From contig JAKLEZ010000002.1 of assembly GCA_022711465.1 (NCBI GenBank), forward strand, positions 1 to 64,000: a stretch of 64,000 bases of DNA, in the 5' to 3' direction. Positions within the stretch are counted from its first letter, which is position 1. Each line of letters opens with the position of its first letter. The notes under the pieces are model-generated. The model worked only from the letters and a program-made list of their open reading frames with translations, did not search any database and was not told the origin of the DNA. The translations under genes were made by a program, and so were the position numbers. Positions 53,342 to 61,403 of this stretch are shown in pieces. Origin of the DNA: Planctomycetota bacterium (lineage in GTDB: Bacteria; Planctomycetota; Phycisphaerae; UBA1845; PWPN01).

Positions 53342-53836
53342 CTACAAGGGTCTGAGCTGGAACCGCATCACACACTGCTGACAGGCGCGGCAGAGCTGGT
53401 CGCCGAGCGAGAAGCGGATGCCTTCGCCGAACTCACTGGCCCACGTGTTGAACTCCGCGTTGCAGATCCGCGTCCCGATGGTCCCGGCCAGGTGTTCACG
53501 CTTCGACTTGACCAGCAGGTCGTACCACGGGCAGCGGGCAATGCGAATCGTAAAGCCCGAACCGTCCGCCTCCCGGCTCGAGGTAAACCCGAAGCCCTCG
53601 ATGCGAAACTTGGTCGTGAGGCAGTCGTGCAGAGCACCCACGCCGCGATCCAGGCCGGTGAGTTCCTTCATCTTGCGGGCCTGGATCTTCGGCATGATCT
53701 GCCAGACACGCACATCGATGTCGAGGGCTTGCTCAAATCCTGCAGCCTCCTCGAGCTTCATGAACCACAGTCCGTCCACAGCCGAGTAGCTGCGGCGAAA
53801 AAAATCCGCAATCTGGCCATCGGTCAGGTCGACCAT
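53342..53836 (-). CDS. DUF6125 / ATC-hydrolase-like protein
   Basis: This 164-aa cytoplasmic protein has LTDGQIADFFRRSYSAVDGL at the N-terminus and RCPWYDLLVKSKREH followed by a Cys-containing end (LCRACQQCVMRFQ). It resembles the small DUF6125 group, related to L-2-aminothiazoline-4-carboxylate hydrolase-like proteins; the resemblance is from memory and no activity is proven. ATG 53836 has GGAG about ten bases upstream. It lies between phosphofructokinase (81 bases upstream) and the GH38-like gene and may be part of the same transcript. Several Cys near the C-terminus could bind metal. Confidence 0.55.
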   Translation of the reverse strand: MVDLTDGQIADFFRRSYSAVDGLWFMKLEEAAGFEQALDIDVRVWQIMPKIQARKMKELTGLDRGVGALHDCLTTKFRIEGFGFTSSREADGSGFTIRIARCPWYDLLVKSKREHLAGTIGTRICNAEFNTWASEFGEGIRFSLGDQLCRACQQCVMRFQLRPL

Positions 53837-53917
53837 GGACTGCGCTCTCCGTGGGTGAATCCCGAGAAACGGGAGACCACCGGCGGCACGCCCGCGCCGC
53901 ACCGCATCAGGCCCGCT

Positions 53918-55036
53918 TCACTTCTCGTCACCGAAAGTCGTGCCAACACCGCGGGCCGCAGCGATCAACGGATGGTCGACGGGCACCAGCCTCTGCTTGC
54001 CCGCGGCAGACTCGATCGACACGCTGGTGATCTCCGCTTTCTGCACCACCACCAGCTCGTTGAACCGGCCGGCCAGGGCGAGATCCAGAGCCTTGTGCCC
54101 AAAGAGCGTGCCCAGAACCCGATCCTGTGGAACCGGAGTCCCCCCACGCTGAACATGCCCGAGGATCGTCGCCCGGCATTCCAGGCCGGTTCGTTCGCTA
54201 ATCTGGGTGCAAAGAACCTGGCTGATGCCGCCCAGCCTGATGGGGTCGGGGCTGTCCTTGATGACCCGATCAATCACCTGCTGGCCGCCCTCGGGCTTGG
54301 CCCCTTCGGAGACCGCGATGATGGTGAACGCCTTGCCCCGCTTCGATCGCTGCACACACGCTTCGCAGACCACCTCCGGCTTGTAGGGAATCTCGGGGAT
54401 CAGAACCACGTCGGCTCCGCTGGCCAGCCCGCTGTGCAAAGTCAGCCAGCCGGCGTTGCGGCCCATGATCTCGACCAGCATGACGCGGTGGTGGCTGGAG
54501 GCGGTGGTGTGCACCCGGTCCAAAGCCTCGGTGGCGGTGTTGACCGCAGTCTGAAAACCGAACGTGATCTCCGTACCCATCAGATCGTTGTCAATCGTCT
54601 TCGGGACGCCCACGCAGCGGACGCCGCGCTTGGCCAGGTCCGCCGCCCCGGTCATGGTCCCGTCACCCCCAATGCAGATGATCGCGTCAAGCCCCCGCTC
54701 GCGAATATGCTCGGTGACTCGCGAGGTCACATCCTCGAAAACCGGCGAACCGTCGGGGGCCGTGCCGGTCGCAAAATGGGCCGGATTGGCCTTGTTGCTC
54801 GTGCCCAGAATCGTGCCCCCCTGGGTCAGAATGTTGGACACGTCCTTGGCCTCCAACGGCCTCATTCGGTTGCGAATCAGGCCCAGGAAGCCATCCTCAA
54901 TACCCCAGACTTCGAGGCCGTGCTGGTAGATCGCCGTCTTGGCGACCGCTCGGATCACCGCGTTCAGTCCCGGACAGTCGCCGCCACCGGTCAGTACGCC
55001 GATACGCTGGAGTCGCTTGGTCTGGTTCATGGCCAC
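53918..55036 (-). CDS. pfkA: 6-phosphofructokinase
   Basis: This 372-aa enzyme phosphorylates fructose 6-phosphate to the 1,6-bisphosphate in glycolysis. The opening RIGVLTGGGDCPGLNAVIR, the GGDGT loop (123-127), PKTIDNDLMGTE (145 on) and VEIMGRNAG are all present. Gly126 corresponds to the position that favours ATP, while Lys146 corresponds to the position that favours pyrophosphate in other enzymes. This mixed pair is known in a group of mostly ATP-dependent enzymes, so donor use needs care. The ATG overlaps the stop of a small upstream open frame by ten bases, implying coupling. Confidence 0.94.
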   Translation of the reverse strand: MAMNQTKRLQRIGVLTGGGDCPGLNAVIRAVAKTAIYQHGLEVWGIEDGFLGLIRNRMRPLEAKDVSNILTQGGTILGTSNKANPAHFATGTAPDGSPVFEDVTSRVTEHIRERGLDAIICIGGDGTMTGAADLAKRGVRCVGVPKTIDNDLMGTEITFGFQTAVNTATEALDRVHTTASSHHRVMLVEIMGRNAGWLTLHSGLASGADVVLIPEIPYKPEVVCEACVQRSKRGKAFTIIAVSEGAKPEGGQQVIDRVIKDSPDPIRLGGISQVLCTQISERTGLECRATILGHVQRGGTPVPQDRVLGTLFGHKALDLALAGRFNELVVVQKAEITSVSIESAAGKQRLVPVDHPLIAAARGVGTTFGDEK

Positions 55037-55227
55037 CGATCAAACCACCAATCGCCCGCGAAGTCAAACCCGTCAGGGGGCCCCAGGAGAACATCCCGAG
55101 AAGCGGGGCAGCTCTGATCCAAGGCATTCTGGACAGTATCGTACTCTCCCTCGTCGAACGCGAGGAAGCGGACGTCCTCTTCATCCAGCGATCGGACACG
55201 GCCCCTCGCCCAAACCCCGGATATCAA
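55027..55227 (-). CDS. Small hypothetical protein overlapping phosphofructokinase start
   Basis: This possible 66-aa protein begins at a TTG (55227) and ends in the start region of pfkA, overlapping it by ten bases. The peptide is acidic and aromatic-rich (SLDEEDVRFLAFDEGEYDTV, then FDFAGDWWFDRWP). No family was recognised and the ribosome site is weak. It could be a real small protein, or a short upstream frame whose translation affects pfkA. Confidence 0.35.
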   Translation of the reverse strand: MISGVWARGRVRSLDEEDVRFLAFDEGEYDTVQNALDQSCPASRDVLLGPPDGFDFAGDWWFDRWP

Positions 55228-55271
55228 GCCCGAACACCGTGTCCGACTGACCACGGCGGATCGCGGATCAG

Positions 55272-56939
55272 TCACCCCCGGGACAACGCAGATAGCACGG
55301 CAAGAACAGCGCACAGCAGGGCAGGTAACAGACAACCCTTCAATCGCGAGAGCACCACCGCCACCAGGTACGCGCCGGTCAACGCCACAAACACGGCGGC
55401 CGGCAGCCAGCTTGCCAGCGCGAGCCGCTCGACCAGCCAGATGCCCGCCAGACCGGCCACCGGGGCAATGATCAGTCCGGTGAGCAGAAACGGCTCAACC
55501 ATGAATCGCCATCGCTCGGCATCCGCAGCCCACCGCGACAAAACCAGGGCCACGACGCCTATAAGCGGAACGATCAACGGCCAGTAGAGAACCCAAGCCC
55601 GAGCGATCAGCGAGTCCCCGGCACGCACCAGCACGAAGGCTCCCATGGCCGCGATACTGAACAGGAACAACCAGCCAAGCGTCGTCTTGTGGGTGATCCG
55701 AGCCGAAGCCCACAAACCCAGGGTGAGCAACACTTGAGCACCCAGCCCGCAAACCCAACCCCAGATGCTGGGATGATCCAAACCGGTGACCGCCGGCAAC
55801 TTCGGCCAGAAGGCCAGCTCCACAGATACCGTGACGCCAATCGCGCCGGCCAGAAAACCTACCCGACGGGCACTGGGAATGAGCCGCCCGGCCGTGGTCC
55901 ACGCCCGCCCGTGATCGAGCTGCTGGTCCCACACCCTGGCCAGCCAGTGCCAGAACGCCGTCGAGATCGCCAGCCCAACAACCGCCACAGTGAAAATGGA
56001 CGCGAAATGGGCCGCCGAGGGACGACGCGGAACCGGAATCCAAATGAGGCACAACGAGACAATACCCAGAGTCATGAGCCCAAATCCCACGTCCGCAAGG
56101 TTCTCATCCCAACGCCGCCCGGCAAGCGTTAGGGCCGCCCCGCCGGCCGCAAAAGCGCTGATCGCCGCCCACGGCGACAGAATGTGGATGCACGCTCCGA
56201 GCATGAGCACAACCGATACAATCCCGAAGCTGTAGTGAAAACCCGGCCAGGGAGCACGCTCAGCAGTCAGGTTCTGCAGGGCGTGAGGCCAGGCTCGTAC
56301 TCTTCGATGATGATGGCGATAGCCCTCGCCCAATGCGAATGCCACCATCACCGCCGCGCTGAACATGATGAACGGTACTGCCCAACGCGTGGTCTCGAGG
56401 TAAGACCATCCTCGTTCCGTCGGTACATACGCCACCGGATTCACCTGCAGCGACAACCAGAGCCCCGCGAGAACCAGAACCCAGAAACACAGGGTCACGA
56501 GTTGCGGCTCACGCGTCCGAGCCCAGGCCAGAATGACCGCCCCGGCCAGAAAGGCCAGATCGAGAAAGCCGGTCGGCCAGACCACCACCTGCCACGGGGA
56601 TTCATAGCCGCTCAAGTACGGCGTGCGGATCAGAACTTCCGTCGTCGCCGCGTACACCATCACCACCACAGCCAACAGGCCGGTCACAATCGAGGCCATT
56701 TGGAGAACGGCCTGAAGATCCCGCACCAGCGGGCGAGGACCCGCCTCACGACCCCGAACCCGGAGCATCAGCCCGGCCGCACTCCAGGTCAGACACAGGA
56801 CGGCTGAACAGTGCACCACCGACACCAGCCGCATAGGGTCCGGCCAGCCGAGATTCCAGCAGATGACCATCAAACCCAGCGATACGGCTGCAATCACCAT
56901 GGCCGAGGTCATCGCGACAGGTAGGCGAGTCATCGTCAC
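55272..56939 (-). CDS. Polytopic membrane protein of unknown function
   Basis: This 555-aa protein is almost entirely hydrophobic, with about 14-16 predicted membrane helices. Short charged loops include RHHHRRVRAW at about residue 210 and ADAERWRFM at about 490. No enzymatic or transport family was recognised. The start is a GTG at 56939 with GGAG eight bases upstream; the next Met (MTRLPVAM) is two codons later. It reads in the same direction as pfkA and lies just upstream of the small frame. A promoter candidate lies at about 57101-57129. Confidence 0.8.
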   Translation of the reverse strand: MTMTRLPVAMTSAMVIAAVSLGLMVICWNLGWPDPMRLVSVVHCSAVLCLTWSAAGLMLRVRGREAGPRPLVRDLQAVLQMASIVTGLLAVVVMVYAATTEVLIRTPYLSGYESPWQVVVWPTGFLDLAFLAGAVILAWARTREPQLVTLCFWVLVLAGLWLSLQVNPVAYVPTERGWSYLETTRWAVPFIMFSAAVMVAFALGEGYRHHHRRVRAWPHALQNLTAERAPWPGFHYSFGIVSVVLMLGACIHILSPWAAISAFAAGGAALTLAGRRWDENLADVGFGLMTLGIVSLCLIWIPVPRRPSAAHFASIFTVAVVGLAISTAFWHWLARVWDQQLDHGRAWTTAGRLIPSARRVGFLAGAIGVTVSVELAFWPKLPAVTGLDHPSIWGWVCGLGAQVLLTLGLWASARITHKTTLGWLFLFSIAAMGAFVLVRAGDSLIARAWVLYWPLIVPLIGVVALVLSRWAADAERWRFMVEPFLLTGLIIAPVAGLAGIWLVERLALASWLPAAVFVALTGAYLVAVVLSRLKGCLLPALLCAVLAVLSALSRG

Positions 56940-57100
56940 AAGCGAGGCTCCATCACTCGATCGGGCGGTCCGCCCGGTCGCAAGACTATACGCGTCGGCC
57001 GACAAGGTGCAAACCCGCCGAGAAGCCCCGCCATCCACGCCCCGCGACAAGCCTCCAGACGTGGCCAGACAAACTCCAAGGTCGGAGGCAGGGTAACATA

Positions 57101-57129
57101 AGAGTACTCAGAAGGTAAAAAGTTGTAAA
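57101..57129 (-). promoter_or_regulatory. Candidate promoter of the membrane-protein/pfkA transcript
   Basis: On the minus strand TTTACA (57129-57124) and TACTCT (57106-57101) are 17 bases apart, in an AT-rich stretch that stands out from the surrounding high-GC DNA. The leader would be about 155 bases. Confidence 0.35.
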
Positions 57130-57166
57130 AGGCTTTATTTGTAGTGCCCCCAAGGCGCTATTGGCC

Positions 57167-57195
57167 TTGACTTCGCCCGCCCAAGCCCTTATCGT
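57167..57195 (+). promoter_or_regulatory. Candidate promoter of the radical SAM gene
   Basis: TTGACT at 57167-57172 and TATCGT at 57190-57195 are 17 bases apart. Transcription would start near 57202, leaving about 28 bases before ATG 57230, which has AAGGAGG at the correct distance. Confidence 0.5.
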
Positions 57196-57229
57196 ATGAT
57201 GGCCCTGGAGGTGGTCGCAAGGAGGACCG

Positions 57230-59035
57230 ATGCGGGTTCTGTTCATTTACCCTAACCTCAATGCCGAAGAGGGTTTCAATCACGGGGTGGCGGTGCTGTC
57301 GGCATGCCTCAGGGCGCGCGGCCACATCACCGGCCTGATCAATATCAACGAGGCTCTCTACGACGTTCCCGGTGACGAGCAGATCGTCCGGCAGGTTCGC
57401 GAGTGGCAACCCGACATCCTGGCCTTCAGCGTCATGACCCAGCAGTACAAGTACGCCCTCCGGCTGGCCCGGGCAGCCCGACAGGCCCTGCCCGCGCTCC
57501 CCATCGCCATCGGCGGCGTGCACGCCATCATGTGCACCGAGGAGGTCAAGAAAGACGGCCTCTGGGACTACATCGGTGTGGGCGAGTGCGATGAAGCCCT
57601 GCCCGAACTGCTCAACCGGCTGGCCGCGCCCGGCTCCGATGTTCGCAACGTCCCCAACTTCTGCATCCGTCTCCCGGATGGCACGTATCAGCAGAATCCC
57701 CTCGGCCCTTACCCCGACTTGAACAACCTGCCCGCGGAAGACTACGAGATCTTCGACCTCGCCCACATGCTCGGCCGTAAGAACGGCTGGCAGAGCGTGC
57801 TGACTTCCCGCGGCTGCCCGTATCGCTGCACCTACTGCTTCAACCACGAGGTCACGGATCGCTACCTGGACGATGGCGGGCATCCGCGGCGTAGCTATCT
57901 GCGGCATTACCCCGTCCCCCGTGTCATCGGCGAACTCAAGGAACTGCGGAGGCGGCATCCCTACATCGAGACCTTCATCCTCGATGATGATCTGTTCACC
58001 CTGAACAAGTCCTACTGCATGGACTTCGTGAAAGCCTATACCGACGCGGGCGTGGGTGTTCCCTTGGTCCTCAACGCCCACGTCCAGACGTTGACCGAAC
58101 CGGTCGCCAAGGTACTCTCCGAATCGCCGTGCATGATCGTCAAGTTCGGAGTGGAAAGCGGCAGCGAGGCACTCCGCAAGAAGATCCTCGAACGGCATAT
58201 GACCAATCAGGCGATTGCCGACGCCTTCGATCTGTGTCACCAGTACGGACTGCACACCTCCGCCTTCCTGATGTTCGGGTTGCCCTATGAGACCCGCGCG
58301 ATGATGGAAGAGACCATTGACCTGATGGCTCGGATCCGCCCCGGCCGCATGCGCTGGGCCATCTTCTTTCCCTTTCCGGGCACCAAGAGCTACACAATCT
58401 GCAAACTGGGTAACCTGATCGACTACCGCAAGATGGATGCGATGGACAACTACTTCTGCGCCTCTTGCCTCAAGTTCGACGCGCCTACGGATCTGTATAT
58501 CCGGAAACTGCAGCGCACCTTCCACTGGCGGGTGAATGCCCGGGCGGGGTTCCCGTTGTCGAGCGAGTACGCCCGGCGGGTGGAAGACGTGGACCGAATG
58601 GATGCGGCCGCCTGGACAGAGGCCGGTGAGACGGTCCTGGCTCAGGACCGGACGCTCTCGAATGGCTGGCTGGCACGCGTGGCACCGGGCGACACCGCAG
58701 CCATGGCCGCCAGCAAGCACTACTCGATTCGCTACACCGAGGTCATGGCCGTGGACAGCGACTTCGTGTTGGCGGAGAAAGGTGACTACAAGTATCTCGG
58801 TGCTCGGCGATGGAAGGCGTTCCGAGAGCACATCGCGGAATCCCGGGCAGCCGGAGCGGTACTTAAACCGGCCGACGCCGGCGGCAGGGCGGAGGCGGTG
58901 CCAAACGCGGCTGCAGGCCCGGACAACCTGCCCTCGCTTCGCATCGTGCAGTCAACGAGCGAGGCGGGACCGTGCCGGCCAATTCCGAAGGGGCGGAGCC
59001 GCGATGGTCTTGCCGCCTGCCGATCGCAGCGGTAG
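57230..59035 (+). CDS. B12-binding-domain radical SAM protein
   Basis: This 601-aa protein has an N-terminal cobalamin-binding-like Rossmann domain (about 1-140, VLFIYPNLNAEEGF) without the DxHxxG motif, then a radical SAM barrel with the [4Fe-4S] motif SRGCPYRCTYCFNH (Cys196, Cys200, Cys203). The region after that includes FILDDDLFTLN and VKFGVESGSE, typical of the class. These enzymes perform methylations or rearrangements on lipids, glycans or antibiotics; the target is unknown. The last 100 residues are variable. Quinolinate synthase, also an iron-sulfur enzyme, follows on the same strand. Confidence 0.9.
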   Translation: MRVLFIYPNLNAEEGFNHGVAVLSACLRARGHITGLININEALYDVPGDEQIVRQVREWQPDILAFSVMTQQYKYALRLARAARQALPALPIAIGGVHAIMCTEEVKKDGLWDYIGVGECDEALPELLNRLAAPGSDVRNVPNFCIRLPDGTYQQNPLGPYPDLNNLPAEDYEIFDLAHMLGRKNGWQSVLTSRGCPYRCTYCFNHEVTDRYLDDGGHPRRSYLRHYPVPRVIGELKELRRRHPYIETFILDDDLFTLNKSYCMDFVKAYTDAGVGVPLVLNAHVQTLTEPVAKVLSESPCMIVKFGVESGSEALRKKILERHMTNQAIADAFDLCHQYGLHTSAFLMFGLPYETRAMMEETIDLMARIRPGRMRWAIFFPFPGTKSYTICKLGNLIDYRKMDAMDNYFCASCLKFDAPTDLYIRKLQRTFHWRVNARAGFPLSSEYARRVEDVDRMDAAAWTEAGETVLAQDRTLSNGWLARVAPGDTAAMAASKHYSIRYTEVMAVDSDFVLAEKGDYKYLGARRWKAFREHIAESRAAGAVLKPADAGGRAEAVPNAAAGPDNLPSLRIVQSTSEAGPCRPIPKGRSRDGLAACRSQR

Positions 59036-59142
59036 CATGACCGTGGTTCTGCTGTGAGGGCCACAATGTCGAATTGCCCGGCACAGGAGGAGCGGTCTTC
59101 CGCGTCCGGACAAAGCAAGCACGCGTCTCCACGCCACCGAGA

Positions 59143-60267
59143 ATGATCATGTTCCTGTATCAGCCCCCGCTGCCACCCCACTACGACCGGTTGTCGGCCG
59201 AGGAGATGGCCGGACAAGTCCTCGCCCACAAGCAAGCCTTCGGCGATCGGCTCGTCATCCTGGGTCACCACTACCAGCAGGATGAGGTCATCCGGTTCGC
59301 CGATTTTACCGGCGACAGCCTCAAACTCAGCCAGCTGGCCGGCCAGCAGAAGAACGCCCGCTACGTGGTGTTCTGTGGCGTGCACTTCATGGCGGAATCC
59401 GCGGATATCCTCACCGAGCCGGATGTGGCCGTCATCCTGCCCGACCTGTCCGCCGGCTGCAGCATGGCCGACATGGCCCGGCTTGAACAGGTCGAGAACG
59501 CGTGGGAACGACTCACCGCGGCCACCTCCGACCGGATCATCCCCATCACTTACGTCAATAGCGCAGCGAGCATCAAGGCGTTCTGCGGCCGACATGGAGG
59601 CGCCTGCTGCACCAGCTCCAACGCTCGCCAGGTGCTTCAATGGGCCCTGGGACAAGGCGAGAAAGCCCTCTTCCTGCCCGACCAGCATCTGGGGCGGAAC
59701 ACGGCCTATTCAATGAACCACTCCCTGTCCTCGATGATCTTGTACAACCCGGACGAGGAACAAGGCGGGCTCGCCGACGAACAGATCCGAGCGGCCCGGT
59801 TCATCCTCTGGCAGGGGCACTGCAGCGTACACCAGCTGTTCACCGAGAAACAGTGCGACGACATCCGCCGGTCCGATCCGGCCTGCAGCATCGTGGTTCA
59901 TCCCGAGTGCCGATGGGAGGTGGTTCAGAAGGCAGATCTGGCCGGCAGTACGGAGTACATTATCAAGGTCCTGACCGAGGCCCCGGAAAACTCGCGCTGG
60001 GCAGTGGGCACCGAAATCCACCTGGTGAATCGGATGGCCAACCGGTTCGCCGGGCACAAGCACATCCGATCTCTGGCAGGAATCCAATGTCTCTGTTCGA
60101 CCATGTACCGCATCGATCCGCCCCACCTGTTGTGGGTGCTCGACGAACTCGCCGCGGGCCGCATCGTCAACCGCATCACCGTGGACGACCAGACACGACA
60201 CGACGCGCGGGTGGCGCTGCAGCGAATGCTGGATAACGCCGCCGCCCAGCCGGTGGGGACCAAATGA
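59143..60267 (+). CDS. nadA: Quinolinate synthase A
   Basis: This 374-aa [4Fe-4S] enzyme condenses iminoaspartate with dihydroxyacetone phosphate to quinolinate in NAD synthesis. The three-Cys pattern is visible in PDLSAGCSMAD (Cys106), GGACCTSSNA and LAGIQCLCSTM, and the substrate motifs ILGHHYQQDEVI and VHPEC are intact. Two starts close together (59143 and 59149) are possible and neither has a clear ribosome site; a longer TTG-initiated frame also exists. No nadB or nadC lies in the window. Its stop overlaps the start of a pseudopilin gene as ATGA. Confidence 0.94.
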   Translation: MIMFLYQPPLPPHYDRLSAEEMAGQVLAHKQAFGDRLVILGHHYQQDEVIRFADFTGDSLKLSQLAGQQKNARYVVFCGVHFMAESADILTEPDVAVILPDLSAGCSMADMARLEQVENAWERLTAATSDRIIPITYVNSAASIKAFCGRHGGACCTSSNARQVLQWALGQGEKALFLPDQHLGRNTAYSMNHSLSSMILYNPDEEQGGLADEQIRAARFILWQGHCSVHQLFTEKQCDDIRRSDPACSIVVHPECRWEVVQKADLAGSTEYIIKVLTEAPENSRWAVGTEIHLVNRMANRFAGHKHIRSLAGIQCLCSTMYRIDPPHLLWVLDELAAGRIVNRITVDDQTRHDARVALQRMLDNAAAQPVGTK

Positions 60268-61064
60268 GAAAGAGCCGCCATTCGTTGTTCGCCACCCTTC
60301 GCAAACACGACGCCGCTCCTCGCCGGCGGTGCGCTTTCACCCTGATCGAACTCCTCGTGGTCGTCGGAATCGTCGCTCTCCTGATCGCGATCCTGGTCCC
60401 CTCGCTGACTCGGGCCCGAGAGCAGACCCGCATGGTGACCTGCAAGAGCAGCCTGCACCAGATCGGCGCAGCAATCGAAGCCTATGCCCAGCAACACAAG
60501 GGGGCCGTTCCCCACGGGCCCGATGTGAAAGCCTTGGGGATGGCACTGGAGGCCAACGATGGCGCCCTGGCCACTAATCAGATCTGGACCGGGCCGCAGA
60601 ATCCCGCCACCTCCTACATGGCCCTCGGCCTGCTCATGAATCGCGCTCTGGCCTTCCCCGAACTGATGTACTGTCCGGCCGACGACAGCAGCGACCCGCA
60701 GGAGGAACTGGCCAAGGTCCGAGGCCGCCGGCCAGCGCCCGGTTACTGCTCGTTTCTGTATCGCCAACTCGACGAGACCGACCGGCGCGGCAGAATCGAG
60801 AACCTGGGCCTGAACGCCAAAGGCGGCCGGGCCATGGCCCTGGCCCTGGACATGAATTCGGTGGTGACCGTGGATCCCGCTTGGCGGCGAACCAACCATC
60901 AGGCCAGACGCGTCAACGTCCTCTATGCCGACGGCAGCGTTCTGACCTTCGACAACAGCCGCCATCCGTTCTCCCTCAGGGACGAGGATCTGATGGACAT
61001 GGCTGGTCGCCGCGACGTCATCCTCCAGAACGCGGATGCCGGCTACCACGGCCGCAATCCGTGA
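60264..61064 (+). CDS. Prepilin-type (pseudopilin-like) secreted protein
   Basis: This 266-aa protein has a leader of about 27 residues rich in His and Arg followed by CAFTLIELLVVVGIVALLIAI and PSLTRAREQTRMVTC. As in the copy at 20330, the residue before Phe is Ala, not Gly, so prepilin peptidase cleavage would be atypical. The C-terminal motif NHQARRVNVLYADGSVLTF fits the family's His/DG motif. The ATG overlaps the nadA stop, which would couple expression of an exported protein to a cofactor enzyme, an odd pairing. No other pilus gene lies nearby. Confidence 0.88.
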   Translation: MRKSRHSLFATLRKHDAAPRRRCAFTLIELLVVVGIVALLIAILVPSLTRAREQTRMVTCKSSLHQIGAAIEAYAQQHKGAVPHGPDVKALGMALEANDGALATNQIWTGPQNPATSYMALGLLMNRALAFPELMYCPADDSSDPQEELAKVRGRRPAPGYCSFLYRQLDETDRRGRIENLGLNAKGGRAMALALDMNSVVTVDPAWRRTNHQARRVNVLYADGSVLTFDNSRHPFSLRDEDLMDMAGRRDVILQNADAGYHGRNP

Positions 61065-61403
61065 ATCCGGTACGCTGCGGCCCTTCCGCTCTCACCCCAG
61101 GCTCGCATCGCGTGACAACGGCCACGGCAACATGAGAAGCTCCGGTCGGACAAGCCCGCGGCCTCCACCGCCCAATCTGCACCCATCAACACGATCCCCG
61201 CAGCCGCCTCTTCATTCTCGCAGTCGCTGAACACCGGCGAAGCAGGAGAGACGTCTGCTCCCGCGGCGGTCACGAACCTCGGCACCCATCGCCCATTCCC
61301 GGTACTCCCCTCATCTTGGGTCGAGAAGGGAGACTCGTGAGGCTCTGTTCCCCCCCCAAGGTCACGTCGGCACACTGGACGCTGCCGAACACCCACGGGT
61401 ATC
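61065..61403. other. Intergenic region without a recognised gene
   Basis: These 339 bases separate the pseudopilin from the antiporter gene. Open frames on the minus strand have no family features. No terminator or promoter stood out. Confidence 0.4.

Noticed and set aside
53126..55117. A 663-codon open frame on the plus strand
   Set aside because: Antisense to pfkA and the DUF6125-like gene; no natural protein motifs in its translation.
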